A stretch of DNA of 64,000 nt, taken from the NCBI GenBank assembly GCA_015272395.1, contig JACYLQ010000027.1:353843-417842 (forward strand), written 5' to 3'. This stretch comes from Calothrix sp. C42_A2020_038 (GTDB lineage: Bacteria; Cyanobacteriota; Cyanobacteriia; Cyanobacteriales; Nostocaceae). Positions 55,284 to 63,910 of this stretch are shown piece by piece; within the stretch, counting starts at the first letter, position 1, and every line of letters starts with the position of its first letter. The translations under genes were made by a program, and so were the position numbers. A model generated the notes under the pieces. It was not told where the DNA came from. It searched no databases and saw nothing but the letters and a program-made list of their open reading frames with translations.

Positions 55284-56183
55284 CTAGCCGATTACAAACC
55301 CTAACCCTAGTAGCAAACAACACCAAAAATGTAAACTAACCGCAATAAATTTACAGTTGTTAACTTGATCTGGTTGGTCATGATTTTGGTATACATGACG
55401 ACATAGTTTGATTGCAAACGGTAAACTTATCCAACTAAGTAGAGTCCAAATCGGGAAAAAACCCAAAATTACAAATGTGATTGTCAGTACATAAATGCTG
55501 ATGCTGCTCCATATCAAGACTTGGGCGCCGCGAAGGGTACCAAGTCGAACGATGGGAGAAAGTTTGCCAGCTGCAAGGTCATCTTGAACTTGATGGAAGT
55601 GCGAGCAAAACAGAATCAAGCTTGTGGTGACTCCTACAAGAACAGAAGCGATTAGGACTATGATTGACCAAGTTTGAGTTTGGCTGTAATATGCAGCTTC
55701 ACAAGCTAAAGGACCAAACGCAAAAAAGCAGAGGATTTCACCTAATCCTTGATACCCAAGGCGGAAGGGGGGTCCTTGGTAAACGTAACCTAACCCACAA
55801 CATAGTAAAATAATTCCAATTACAGTTAGGTCACGCTGCCACCAAGTAATTGCAAATATTCCCAGTAACCCTAATCCCAAACACAAGTTTCCTAACCAGA
55901 ATACTAATAATTTATTTCCTGTTAAGTTAACTAGTGAATGGTGTTTATTTAAATCAATTCCCGTTTCTGAATCAAAAACATCGTTGCTCAGATTTTCCCA
56001 AGCCAAAATTAAGATTGCGGCGCCTAAAAAAGTTAAAAAAACTGTGCTATTAAAATGTTGTGTTTGTTCATAAGCAACAGCGCTACCAACCCAAATAGGC
56101 ATAATTGCAACACTGTACATCGGTGGCTTAATTGCAGCCATCCATAACTTGTTATTAGGATATAAAATCAGCTTTGTAGTCAT
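55284..56183 (-). CDS. menA: 2-Carboxy-1,4-naphthoquinone phytyltransferase
   Basis: The 299-residue membrane protein of the UbiA family has about eight hydrophobic segments. The two Asp-rich prenyl-diphosphate sites are NDVFDSETGIDLNK (about 68-81) and HFHQVQDDLAAGKLSPIVRLG (about 195-215). It attaches phytyl (or prenyl) to 1,4-dihydroxy-2-naphthoate for phylloquinone. It is upstream of menC and divergent from menF, so the menA/menC and menF transcripts share a control region. Confidence 0.93.
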   Translation of the reverse strand: MTTKLILYPNNKLWMAAIKPPMYSVAIMPIWVGSAVAYEQTQHFNSTVFLTFLGAAILILAWENLSNDVFDSETGIDLNKHHSLVNLTGNKLLVFWLGNLCLGLGLLGIFAITWWQRDLTVIGIILLCCGLGYVYQGPPFRLGYQGLGEILCFFAFGPLACEAAYYSQTQTWSIIVLIASVLVGVTTSLILFCSHFHQVQDDLAAGKLSPIVRLGTLRGAQVLIWSSISIYVLTITFVILGFFPIWTLLSWISLPFAIKLCRHVYQNHDQPDQVNNCKFIAVSLHFWCCLLLGLGFVIG

Positions 56184-56500
56184 TTTTACACTTACTCAAC
56201 TGCCAGCAAATGCTTGAATTTTGTTATGCTATCAAGTCTTATGGTTCGGAGATTTAGCCAGAGAAGGGTAACAATTGAGTTGTCCTCATTTGCGCTGCTT
56301 TTAAGAGCTTGCAAATACTGCACTGCATTCAATAGGCAGTCAACTACCTGCGTATGCTCCTGTGGCACTTAGAAGTTGATTCTTGAACAGCATTTTGGGC
56401 TAGCCTTTAGGCGACGCTTTATGTTACCTGTAGAAATACGACCACGATTCATGACTCTTTAGGAAGATAACTTCAAAAAAATTTACTTTTCTTTAAATCC
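56184..56500. other. menA-menF divergent region
   Basis: These 317 bases between divergent men genes must hold both promoters. I saw no convincing hexamer pairs, repeats or hairpins, and no ORF. Confidence 0.45.
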
Positions 56501-57916
56501 ATGACAGTTTCTTCATGTCGCTCTGACTTTCTCGTATACAATCAAGAAATATACCAATTTCTCTTAGCTGTTCGGGAAAAATGTGCCCGAAATAACACCA
56601 CTAAAATTGCAAGTGTTTCACTTGATATTAATCTAGTTGACCCGTTAGTTGTGCTTGCTAAATTGGCACAAGTAAATCAAGTAACGTTCTACTGGGAAAA
56701 TCAAGCTTCGGGTGAATCTATTGTTGCAATCGATGCTGTAGCAAAGCTGGAAGTGGCAGGAAAAGAAAGATTTAGTAAAGCACAAAAATTTATTCAAGAT
56801 TGTTTAGACAGTCTTGTAAATTTTAAACAAAATAAAACAAATTTTTTACAGCCACGTTTTTTCTGTAGCTTTAGTTTTTTTGACGAAAATTCACAACTAG
56901 GCTATCCTTTTTCTCCTGGTACTGTTTTTCTACCGAGTTGGCAAGTAGCCGTGAAAAACAACCGCTGTCATGTGACTATAAACGTTGCAATCGATGCAAG
57001 TGTAAATATCTCAACTATTCTACATGTTTTATGGACAAAACTGGAATTTATTCAATCTTTAACATATCACCCTTCTCATACAGGCAATTATCTTGGTAAA
57101 TTTAGTCAAAAGTTGGTCGAAAACCCAGAGAAATTTAAAGCATCAGTGCTGTCTGCGCTGAAAGCAATCAAAACCGGACAATTTAGTAAAATAGTGTTGG
57201 CTTCGGCGCTTGATGTATATTCAACAACATCGTTTAACTTATTAAAGTCATTAAGTAACTTACGGCAACTCCACCCTAACTGTTACATATTTTCCACGAG
57301 TAATGGTAAGGGACAAAGTTTTATAGGCGCCAGTCCGGAACGTTTGATCAACGTTCAAGAGCGACAGCTTGTCACCGATGCTTTAGCAGGAAGTGCGCCA
57401 CGTGGTAAAACACCAGAAGAAGATGCTAAAAACGCAAATCTTCTGCTACAAAGTCAGAAAGAGCGACACGAGCATTCGCTTGTAATGGACTTTATCACAC
57501 AACAATTATTGAAACTAGGATTACTACCACAAGTTGTAGCACCACGTTTACGACAGTTATCAAATATCCAACATCTTTGGACACCGATTCAAGCTATTGT
57601 ACCTGCTAGCGTGCATCCATTACAAATCGTTGCTCATCTTCACCCGACACCAGCAGTCGCCGGTTCTGAACGTGATATTGCGATGAACAAAATTCAACAA
57701 TATGAAACTTTTGAAAGAGGTTTGTATGCGGCGCCTTTAGGCTGGGTAGATGCTGATGGTAACTGCGAATTTATTGTTGGAATTCGTTCGGCATTAATTG
57801 ATGGCAACCGCGCCCGTTTATATGCTGGTGCGGGCATTGTTGCAGGTTCTGATCCAGAAAAGGAATTGGCTGAAATTCAACTCAAATTTCAAGCTTTACT
57901 CAAGGCTTTAGTTTAA
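56501..57916 (+). CDS. menF: Isochorismate synthase
   Basis: The 471-residue chorismate-binding enzyme shows KIVLASALDVYS, IFSTSNGKGQSFIGASPERL, LVTDALAGSAPRGKT, KERHEHSLVMDFI, the metal-site region HLHPTPAVAGSERD and the C-terminal GWVDADGNCEFIVGIRSALI...LYAGAGIVAGSDPEKE. These fit isochorismate synthase, the first phylloquinone-specific step. The N-terminal 180 residues are divergent, as usual. It is transcribed away from menA and menC. The other men genes (menD, menH, menB, menE) are not in this window. Confidence 0.93.
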   Translation: MTVSSCRSDFLVYNQEIYQFLLAVREKCARNNTTKIASVSLDINLVDPLVVLAKLAQVNQVTFYWENQASGESIVAIDAVAKLEVAGKERFSKAQKFIQDCLDSLVNFKQNKTNFLQPRFFCSFSFFDENSQLGYPFSPGTVFLPSWQVAVKNNRCHVTINVAIDASVNISTILHVLWTKLEFIQSLTYHPSHTGNYLGKFSQKLVENPEKFKASVLSALKAIKTGQFSKIVLASALDVYSTTSFNLLKSLSNLRQLHPNCYIFSTSNGKGQSFIGASPERLINVQERQLVTDALAGSAPRGKTPEEDAKNANLLLQSQKERHEHSLVMDFITQQLLKLGLLPQVVAPRLRQLSNIQHLWTPIQAIVPASVHPLQIVAHLHPTPAVAGSERDIAMNKIQQYETFERGLYAAPLGWVDADGNCEFIVGIRSALIDGNRARLYAGAGIVAGSDPEKELAEIQLKFQALLKALV

Positions 57917-57982
57917 TAACAAGTTAAAAATGTAGGAGTGAATAACCAGTAACTAAATTTATTAATTGAATACTTAATCAAT

Positions 57983-58159
57983 TCAATCATCTGCTGACTG
58001 CATGACTGGTTGGACAACGATATCAATAGGTACAGGTTGGTCAATAGGACTTGCTACCATAATTGCATCGAGAACCCAATCGTATGAGTCGCTGTTATCG
58101 TCTCCTGGGTAAGCTTCGCAGATTACGCTTTTGTCTTGTTCGTCATTCAAAAAATTCAC
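57983..58159 (-). CDS. Possible small acidic protein
   Basis: A minus-strand ORF of 58 codons starts with GTG at 58159; AAGGA lies about nine bases upstream, and an in-frame stop precedes it. It reads NFLNDEQDKSVICEAYPGDD, then SYDWVLDAIMVASPIDQPVP and ends VQPVMQSADD. Codon use and composition look coding, unlike the Arg/Leu-rich ORF on the other strand (58063-58272). It is convergent with menF. I do not recognise a family; it could be a small functional protein or a gene remnant. Confidence 0.4.
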   Translation of the reverse strand: MNFLNDEQDKSVICEAYPGDDNSDSYDWVLDAIMVASPIDQPVPIDIVVQPVMQSADD

Positions 58160-59386
58160 AACTTCTTATCCTTTTTGATTTATACACTGCAATGTTCTAC
58201 GGAGAATTATTTGTTACATCAGGAAGCTTCACTGGTATTTATGAGATATTTAAATTAGTTATTCTGAGGTGAAATTGCGATAAACAAAAAGTCAGCTAAA
58301 AATTTAATTTGAGGTTTTATGATTAGGAATTACGCTGCGAGTCGCCAAAACCACTGTTTCGAGATTAAATAGTTGTTTTCATAACAATGTATTAACGAAG
58401 AAGTATGGTTTAAGTAGTGTAAGCCCTAGTCACAACAAATGCTAGCTTTTTATCATCTAATCAGGCAATGATAAATAGCCAAACTTCAAACAAACGTCAT
58501 AATTTTTACTTGTTTTTTAAATTGCTTCAAAGCTTCCTGTCGCAGCTTGACAACGAACTTTCACCATCTGAAGGTTTTGCGACTTTCGATTTCAGAGTTG
58601 CTGTCAAGTTTATTTCCCCAGTGGTAGCAATTATTTGCAAGTGAGGGTAGCAATCCCTATTACAGCAGTTTTTAGGTTGCAGGAGCTATACAGATTAAAA
58701 TCAAACTGTTGTGGAGTGGATATCCTTGCCTGCTCGGCTGTATTTAACCAACTTGAAATTTGCTGTAAGCAAGAAGCTGTAGTTGTATAGCATCCCTAGA
58801 TGAGTTGTGAAAAAATTATATCCCCGTAGAGACAAGAGTTCAACCCTTGTCTCTACAACATCGTATTTTACGAATAATGCGCGGCCTGCGATGGTGGGCA
58901 TTGCTTGGTTACAAGTATTTCTTTTTTCACAAATTATTAGTATCTGGGTAGTTATTTATGAATTGAATAATTTTTATCTATGATTTTCTAATCTACAACT
59001 TTGCTTAACTACAAAAGTAAAACAAATTTTTGTTTGTATACTTTTATTATAGATTTTACTGTTATATTCTGAGATATTATAGGTGAAGCTACTACTTGCT
59101 TTCCATCATTCAAATATCTGACTTTTCACTCTTATGTTTGAAACCTCTCTCCAACCCCTCTCCTACAAAGAGATGGAGACAGGTGTACCCCCCTTCCCTA
59201 CTAGGGAACTCTGTCGGGGGTTATGTTTTATGTAGCGTTTTCCACATAACGTCAAAAATCAGATTCAAATATTAAGTCAATCCATATTGAATATGTTTAT
59301 TGTCAGGGTTTTACAGTGAGCTATGTGCTTGCCAAGCATACTTCCAACCCACTCGTGCTAGTTCAGGATATTCTCTAAATCTATAT
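58160..59386. other. Long sparse intergenic region
   Basis: More than 1.2 kb without a convincing gene. It holds a perfect GTAGAGAC hairpin (58826-58856), and a GTGGGCATTGC-type repeat fragment near 58895. A C-rich repeat tract follows (CCAACCCCTCTCC near 59148) with a TTCCCT-act-AGGGAA stem near 59199-59213. The inverted partner (59235-59251) of the 42417 GTGGAAAACGCTAC repeat lies beside it. The rest is AT-rich and may contain decayed coding sequence. Confidence 0.5.
58826..58856. repeat. Perfect GTAGAGAC hairpin
   Basis: GTAGAGACAAG (58826-58836) and CTTGTCTCTAC (58846-58856) are perfect 11-base complements around a nine-base loop. It is the best-formed member of the hairpin family in this window and is not next to any clear gene end. 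Confidence 0.75.
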
Positions 59387-59647
59387 ATGTCTAAATCCTT
59401 GGTCTCAATAACTGTCAAGCTATTTGCTGCATACCAGGAAGCATACGGTGTTCCCGAACTAAAACTTGAGTTTCCACAAGGAACACCAGTTAAAGCTGTA
59501 TGCGACCGTCTCATCGACGAACGTCCAGAACTAGCCAAGTGGCAGGATGTGACTCGATATGGTATAAATTTACTATTTGTTGAACCAGATACTACCCTTA
59601 GCAACGGTGATGAAGTAGTATTAATACCGCCCGTTAGCGGTGGGTAA
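59387..59647 (+). CDS. MoaD/ThiS-like sulfur carrier 1
   Basis: The 86-residue protein from the ATG at 59387 has the ubiquitin-like MoaD pattern VSITVKLFAAYQEAYGVPEL, the middle DRLIDERPELAKWQ and the C-terminus NGDEVVLIPPVSGG with the required Gly-Gly tail. An earlier in-frame start at 59300 adds 29 unrelated residues and is rejected. Carriers of this family are adenylated and thiocarboxylated to donate sulfur for molybdopterin, thiamin or amino acids. No moaE, thiG or E1-like gene is adjacent, so which pathway it serves is unknown. A second carrier lies downstream of thrC. Confidence 0.85.
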   Translation: MSKSLVSITVKLFAAYQEAYGVPELKLEFPQGTPVKAVCDRLIDERPELAKWQDVTRYGINLLFVEPDTTLSNGDEVVLIPPVSGG

Positions 59648-59654
59648 AGCTTTT

Positions 59655-61772
59655 TTAAGGTTCAATTTGCAAGTCATCTTTTTGAGATTCCAGAATAATT
59701 TCAACACCTCTGACATCAAAAAACAAAGCTTCTACCCGACGGTTGATAGCATGTTCTAATTTGTTTATGCCTGGAGTCTTAAGTTGACGTTCACCAAAAG
59801 AGCGAATGGTCATCCTTTCAGGGGCGATACCTTTTTTAATTAAGTAATTTCTAGCATTTCTCGCGCGTCGGAATGCTAGGTCTTTGTTGTATGCATCGGA
59901 TGCACGGGCATCAGTGTGTCCCTGCAATTCGATCACAATTGTCGGATATTGGTTCATAACTGCGGCAATTTTATCAAGGACTTCACCGCTTGCGGGACTG
60001 ATAAAGTCTTTATCTAATGCGAAGTGAATGTTATTGGGTACACGTAAGCGAATGGGTCCGGGAGGAGTTGGAGTTGCTGGGGGTGAAGGAGGAGTTGGGG
60101 GAGTCGTGCAGTTGGGAATTTCGCCTTTATGTTGAGTCAGCTTATTATTAACTGGATTTAAATCTTTAATTTGAGGCGCCTTTTGTATAGAAGTTGAGAG
60201 AATTACGGTGCGATATGCAGGTTCTGATGTGCCGTAACGGGGGTCGCTAGCAATAGCACTCAAAAGAGTTCCTGATTGCAAATTTTCGAGTGTTGCTTCA
60301 AAATTTCCTTTGGCATTGGTTTTAACATTGGTTATTGCTTGACTCAAGGCGCCGTCTTCTCCAACACGATAGATTTGAACATCCGAACCTGGGTCAGCAG
60401 TTCCAGCAATAATAACTTTATTATTAATAAGTAAAAATTGTTTCGATGTGAACTCAGGAGCATTGATTGCAGCGTTTCCTGTATCCAGACGGCGATGAGA
60501 AGAGGTGCGAACTGGGTTTTTACCGTCTCCTTGCTGAAAATTAGAAACATCAGTACTAGCTCGAAAATTTAAGTCAATGCTGAGTCCTTCTAAGTTGGCA
60601 AAGCGGTTATTTTGGATTAAATTACGAACAGCCGCACCATTGAGGAACGAACCACCGTTTGGAAAAGCTGTAACAACAACCCCTGGTCCAGCTTGGTTGC
60701 TAATTTGGTTATTTATAACTTTATTGTCGCTCCCCATTAAGTAAACTGCTGCACGCCGCAGACGACGCCCATTATATTTGATTAGGTTGTTGGTAATTTC
60801 TACTTTGCCTTCAGGTTTGAACAGAAACGCTCCGCTACCATCGTTAGCGCAAATCAAGTTGTCTGTAATTTGGGAACCATCGATAGAACCCTCCAAGCGG
60901 ATCGCGTCTGGCATTCCTGCTAAACCGTTACCAACAATAATATTTTCTTTGATTTGCGTTGCTTTTGCGCTTACTGAGGTAATTATGGCGCTACCGTCAT
61001 GATAGGAAATTCGGTTGCGTTGGATTTTGGCGCCGACTGCATTAAATACCGACACTCCAAAAGCTGAAGGTATCGCAGGCATTTTTTCATCGGGTGTTAT
61101 ACCCAACCAGTTTTTTTCAATAACTACATCTTTAGGTAATTGAGTAATGTCGCTGGCAAGGTTTGTACTTGCTTCGGGTATCTTGTGGGAAATAAAAATA
61201 TCCGCAGGAGGAGTACTAGCAGTTCGCTCATGCTGACTTGTAAAACCATATATACTCAAACCACGTATTGTTATTCTATCTGCTAATACCGTAAATCCAC
61301 GCAACAGGTACCGTGTTAAATCTGGTTTTATAGCTATAATTGGCACTGGTATATTGATTTCCGTAGTCGCCGATTTGTTAGGGTTATAACCTGGTTGAGT
61401 AGTGCCATCAATAATTAACCCAGGCGCCGTAAGTGGTGGCAAAATATCTTGTAAAGCAATAGTGGTTTGGTCAGAAGGTAGATTGAAATCAATTTTAGGT
61501 ATGTTGCTTGGTGAAACCTGAGCTTGTTCTGCTGGAGAAAGCTCGGTTATACGTAAGGTGCCGTTAATTATTTCGATTGCTTCGCGTAGTGTCAGCGCAC
61601 TGTCTTGTTGCACACCATCTTGGTTGCTGTTCACAACTACTCGTAATGATGTTGGTTCAGACTGAGCAACAGCAGTATTTCCTATTACTGTAACTACAAG
61701 ACATAAAGATAAGGCAATACTACTAAGACACCTCTTTTTGTAAATCAAATTTTTAAGTATAAATTGATTCAT
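59655..61772 (-). CDS. Beta-helix protein with C-terminal OmpA domain
   Basis: The 705-residue protein has a signal peptide (SIALSLCLVVTVIGNTAVA). An N-terminal region with LTLREAIEIINGTLRI typical of CSLREA/beta-helix surface proteins follows. A right-handed beta-helix runs over about 140-420 (repeated N-x-I units such as ITDNLICANDGSGAFLF, ITNNLIKYNGRRL, VINNQISNQAGPGVV). An Ig-like segment (VIIAGTADPGSDVQIYRVGE) and a Pro-rich linker (TPPTPPSPPATPTPPGP) lead to an OmpA peptidoglycan-binding domain (ELQGHTDARASDAYNKDLAF to RRVEAL, about 585-690). It is probably anchored to peptidoglycan with the helix outside. It is divergent from thrC. Confidence 0.88.
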   Translation of the reverse strand: MNQFILKNLIYKKRCLSSIALSLCLVVTVIGNTAVAQSEPTSLRVVVNSNQDGVQQDSALTLREAIEIINGTLRITELSPAEQAQVSPSNIPKIDFNLPSDQTTIALQDILPPLTAPGLIIDGTTQPGYNPNKSATTEINIPVPIIAIKPDLTRYLLRGFTVLADRITIRGLSIYGFTSQHERTASTPPADIFISHKIPEASTNLASDITQLPKDVVIEKNWLGITPDEKMPAIPSAFGVSVFNAVGAKIQRNRISYHDGSAIITSVSAKATQIKENIIVGNGLAGMPDAIRLEGSIDGSQITDNLICANDGSGAFLFKPEGKVEITNNLIKYNGRRLRRAAVYLMGSDNKVINNQISNQAGPGVVVTAFPNGGSFLNGAAVRNLIQNNRFANLEGLSIDLNFRASTDVSNFQQGDGKNPVRTSSHRRLDTGNAAINAPEFTSKQFLLINNKVIIAGTADPGSDVQIYRVGEDGALSQAITNVKTNAKGNFEATLENLQSGTLLSAIASDPRYGTSEPAYRTVILSTSIQKAPQIKDLNPVNNKLTQHKGEIPNCTTPPTPPSPPATPTPPGPIRLRVPNNIHFALDKDFISPASGEVLDKIAAVMNQYPTIVIELQGHTDARASDAYNKDLAFRRARNARNYLIKKGIAPERMTIRSFGERQLKTPGINKLEHAINRRVEALFFDVRGVEIILESQKDDLQIEP

Positions 61773-61873
61773 AGATTATAAACACTCCTTTAGTTAATTG
61801 TTCTTTTTTTTACTATTAACTTCCGGAGAGTTTATCTTGATCAAGATTTTGAGATAGATAATCTTTATCATTA

Positions 61874-61921
61874 ATACCCGATAAATTTTGTCGGGTATGT
61901 TTGACGAGTATTTTTACTCGT
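61874..61921 (+). promoter_or_regulatory. Two tandem hairpins in thrC leader
   Basis: ATACCCGA (61874-61881) / TCGGGTAT (61891-61898) and ACGAGTA (61904-61910) / TACTCGT (61915-61921) are two perfect adjacent stems, 54 bases before the thrC ATG. If transcribed they may form an attenuator-like leader; as DNA they could be protein sites in the ompA-thrC divergent region. Confidence 0.45.
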
Positions 61922-61975
61922 GATAGCATCAAGCGAAACAGATGGAAGATACTAAGACAGGGAAGGCTTTTTGAT

Positions 61976-63274
61976 ATGACACAGGCACCAGCAGCACAGG
62001 TAACAACATCAACCTTTAAGGCGTTAAAGTGTAAAGAGTGCGGCGCCGAGTATGAGTTGAAAGCACAGCACGTGTGCGAATTGTGTTTTGGTCCTTTGGA
62101 AGTCAAATACGACTTCAGTAACTTGCGCTTGTCTGTGACTCGTCAAAGTATTCAAGCCGGTCCAAATTCGATTTGGCGTTACCGCCAGTTCTTACCCATT
62201 GCTACAGATAACTATATAGATGTTGGAACAGGGATGACTCCGCTAGTTCGTTCACAACGTTTAGCGCGGCGCCTTGGTTTGAAGAAACTTTATATCAAAA
62301 ACGATGCAGTCAATATGCCCACCCTTAGCTTCAAAGACCGGGTGGTGTCAGTGGCATTATCACGTGCGCGGGAATTAGGTTTTACAACAGTATCTTGTGC
62401 TAGCACTGGAAATTTAGCAAACTCAACAGCGGCAATCGCTGCACATGCAGGTCTAGATTGTTGTGTGTTTATTCCTGCTGATTTGGAAGCAGGTAAAATT
62501 TTGGGTAGTTTGATATATAGCCCAACTTTGATGGCAGTTAATGGTAATTATGACCAAGTTAATCGCCTCTGTTCAGAAGTTGCAAATACACATGGTTGGG
62601 GATTTGTCAATATTAACTTACGCCCCTACTATTCAGAAGGTTCTAAAACCCTTGGTTATGAAGTAGCTGAACAATTGGGATGGGAATTGCCTGACCATAT
62701 CGTGGCACCTCTCGCAAGTGGTTCACTATTTACAAAAATTTACAAAGGATTTAAAGAGTTTGTTGAAGTTGGTCTGGTAGAAGACAAGAATGTTCGCTTT
62801 AGTGGCGCCCAAGCAGAGGGATGTTCGCCAATTGCTGAAGCTTTTAGAGAAAAACGGGACTTTATTAAACCAGTCAAACCAAATACAATTGCAAAATCGA
62901 TAGCAATTGGCAACCCAGCTGATGGAGTGTATGCAGTTGATATTGCGAATAAAACAAATGGTAATATTGAATCTGTAACCGACACAGAAATTATCGAAGG
63001 TATCAAGCTATTAGCTGAAACCGAAGGCATCTTTACTGAAACCGCTGGTGGCACCACTGTTGCAGTACTGAAGAAATTGGTGGAAGCTGGTAAAATTGAC
63101 CCAGATGAAACAACAGTTGTTTACATCACAGGTAACGGTTTGAAAACGCAAGAAGCTGTTCAAGGTTATATCGGCGAACCTTTCACAATTGAAGCAAAAC
63201 TCGATAGCTTTGAACAAGCTCTAGAACGCTCGCGCACTTTAGACCGTCTCGAATGGCAGCAAGTGCTTGTTTAA
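61976..63274 (+). CDS. thrC: Threonine synthase with zinc-ribbon N-terminus
   Basis: The 432-residue protein from the ATG at 61976 begins after a short tail with a zinc ribbon (LKCKECGAEYELKAQHVCEL, Cys pairs near residues 20 and 38). It continues as a PLP fold-type II enzyme. The PLP Lys lies in MPTLSFKDRVVSVAL (about 119), followed by SCASTGNLANSTAAIAAHAG and GSLFTKIYKGFKEF. It converts O-phosphohomoserine to threonine. An in-frame TTG at 61901 is rejected because it would swallow the leader hairpins. It is followed by a fold-back repeat and a MoaD/ThiS-like gene. Confidence 0.92.
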   Translation: MTQAPAAQVTTSTFKALKCKECGAEYELKAQHVCELCFGPLEVKYDFSNLRLSVTRQSIQAGPNSIWRYRQFLPIATDNYIDVGTGMTPLVRSQRLARRLGLKKLYIKNDAVNMPTLSFKDRVVSVALSRARELGFTTVSCASTGNLANSTAAIAAHAGLDCCVFIPADLEAGKILGSLIYSPTLMAVNGNYDQVNRLCSEVANTHGWGFVNINLRPYYSEGSKTLGYEVAEQLGWELPDHIVAPLASGSLFTKIYKGFKEFVEVGLVEDKNVRFSGAQAEGCSPIAEAFREKRDFIKPVKPNTIAKSIAIGNPADGVYAVDIANKTNGNIESVTDTEIIEGIKLLAETEGIFTETAGGTTVAVLKKLVEAGKIDPDETTVVYITGNGLKTQEAVQGYIGEPFTIEAKLDSFEQALERSRTLDRLEWQQVLV

Positions 63275-63278
63275 TTTT

Positions 63279-63390
63279 TGATTTGGGATTTTAGATTTTG
63301 GATTGAATTTAGAGTTTAACCTAAAATTGTTTGTTGAGCTTAAAGACATGTGTATCTAGAATCTAAAATCCAAAATCTAAAATCTAAAGT
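63279..63390. repeat. Fold-back heptamer-repeat element 5
   Basis: The left arm GGGATTTTAGATTTTGGATT (about 63285) and the right arm of ATCTAAAATCCAAAATC units (63360-63388) are complementary and enclose about 45 bases. It fills the thrC to sulfur-carrier gap. Confidence 0.7.
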
Positions 63391-63414
63391 TAGAACATTT
63401 AAATTCTCAAAAGT

Positions 63415-63690
63415 ATGTCAGTAAAAGTATTAGTTCCGACTCCACTTCAAAAATTTACTAATAATCAAGCTACTTTAGAATGTAGTGGTAGCAGTATTGC
63501 AGAGCTTTTGGATTCTCTTGAGCAGAGTTGTCCTGGTATAAAGGAGCGTCTGTGCGATGAAAGTGGACAACCGCGAAGATTTTTGAATTTGTATGTAAAC
63601 AGCGAAGATATTCGCTTTTTGGATGGTACATCAACACCGCTTAGAGATGGGGACGAGGTAAGTATTGTTCCTGCTGTTGCTGGTGGTTAA
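63415..63690 (+). CDS. MoaD/ThiS-like sulfur carrier 2
   Basis: The 91-residue protein reads [20 protein letters not shown], then [20 protein letters not shown] and ends [14 protein letters not shown], the ubiquitin-like fold with the Gly-Gly tail. [16 protein letters not shown] between them is typical of CysO/MoaD-like carriers that act with PLP enzymes. It lies 140 bases after thrC on the same strand and probably shares its transcript. A role in sulfur amino-acid synthesis is plausible by analogy to CysO/CysM and HcyS systems but is inference. Confidence 0.88.
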   Translation: MSVKVLVPTPLQKFTNNQATLECSGSSIAELLDSLEQSCPGIKERLCDESGQPRRFLNLYVNSEDIRFLDGTSTPLRDGDEVSIVPAVAGG

Positions 63691-63718
63691 TTAAGCAAAA
63701 AAGTTGATCATAAATTCG

Positions 63719-63772
63719 AGAATCTTGGTTTTTTTTAGAGAAACTGAGATTCTTGATCTGTTTTTGTTTTTT
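63719..63772 (+). terminator. Terminator after second sulfur-carrier gene
   Basis: AGAATCT (63719-63725) and AGATTCT (63747-63753) form a 7-base stem extended by weak pairs, followed by TGTTTTTGTTTTTT. It lies 28 bases after the stop. Confidence 0.55.
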
Positions 63773-63910
63773 CCCTTCCCGCATCTGGGAAGGTGTTATG
63801 GGTAATGGTCAGATTACCGTTTGTGCCATCCTAGCTCAGAAGAGGTATAAACTAAACTATGGGATTACCTTTTGCGACAAGAGCTAAACAATGGTGATAT
63901 TTCTCCATTA

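Noticed and set aside
58063..58272. 69-codon plus-strand ORF
   Set aside because: Arg/Leu/Cys-rich, no ribosome-binding site, and opposite a better small ORF on the minus strand.
58701..58901. 66-codon minus-strand ORF
   Set aside because: Covers the GTAGAGAC hairpin; composition not protein-like.
59300..59386. 29-residue N-terminal extension of sulfur carrier 1
   Set aside because: Not MoaD-like, and the ATG at 59387 starts just before the first beta strand.
61816..62106. 96-codon minus-strand ORF over the thrC leader and start
   Set aside because: Antisense to the conserved zinc-ribbon codons; no family features.
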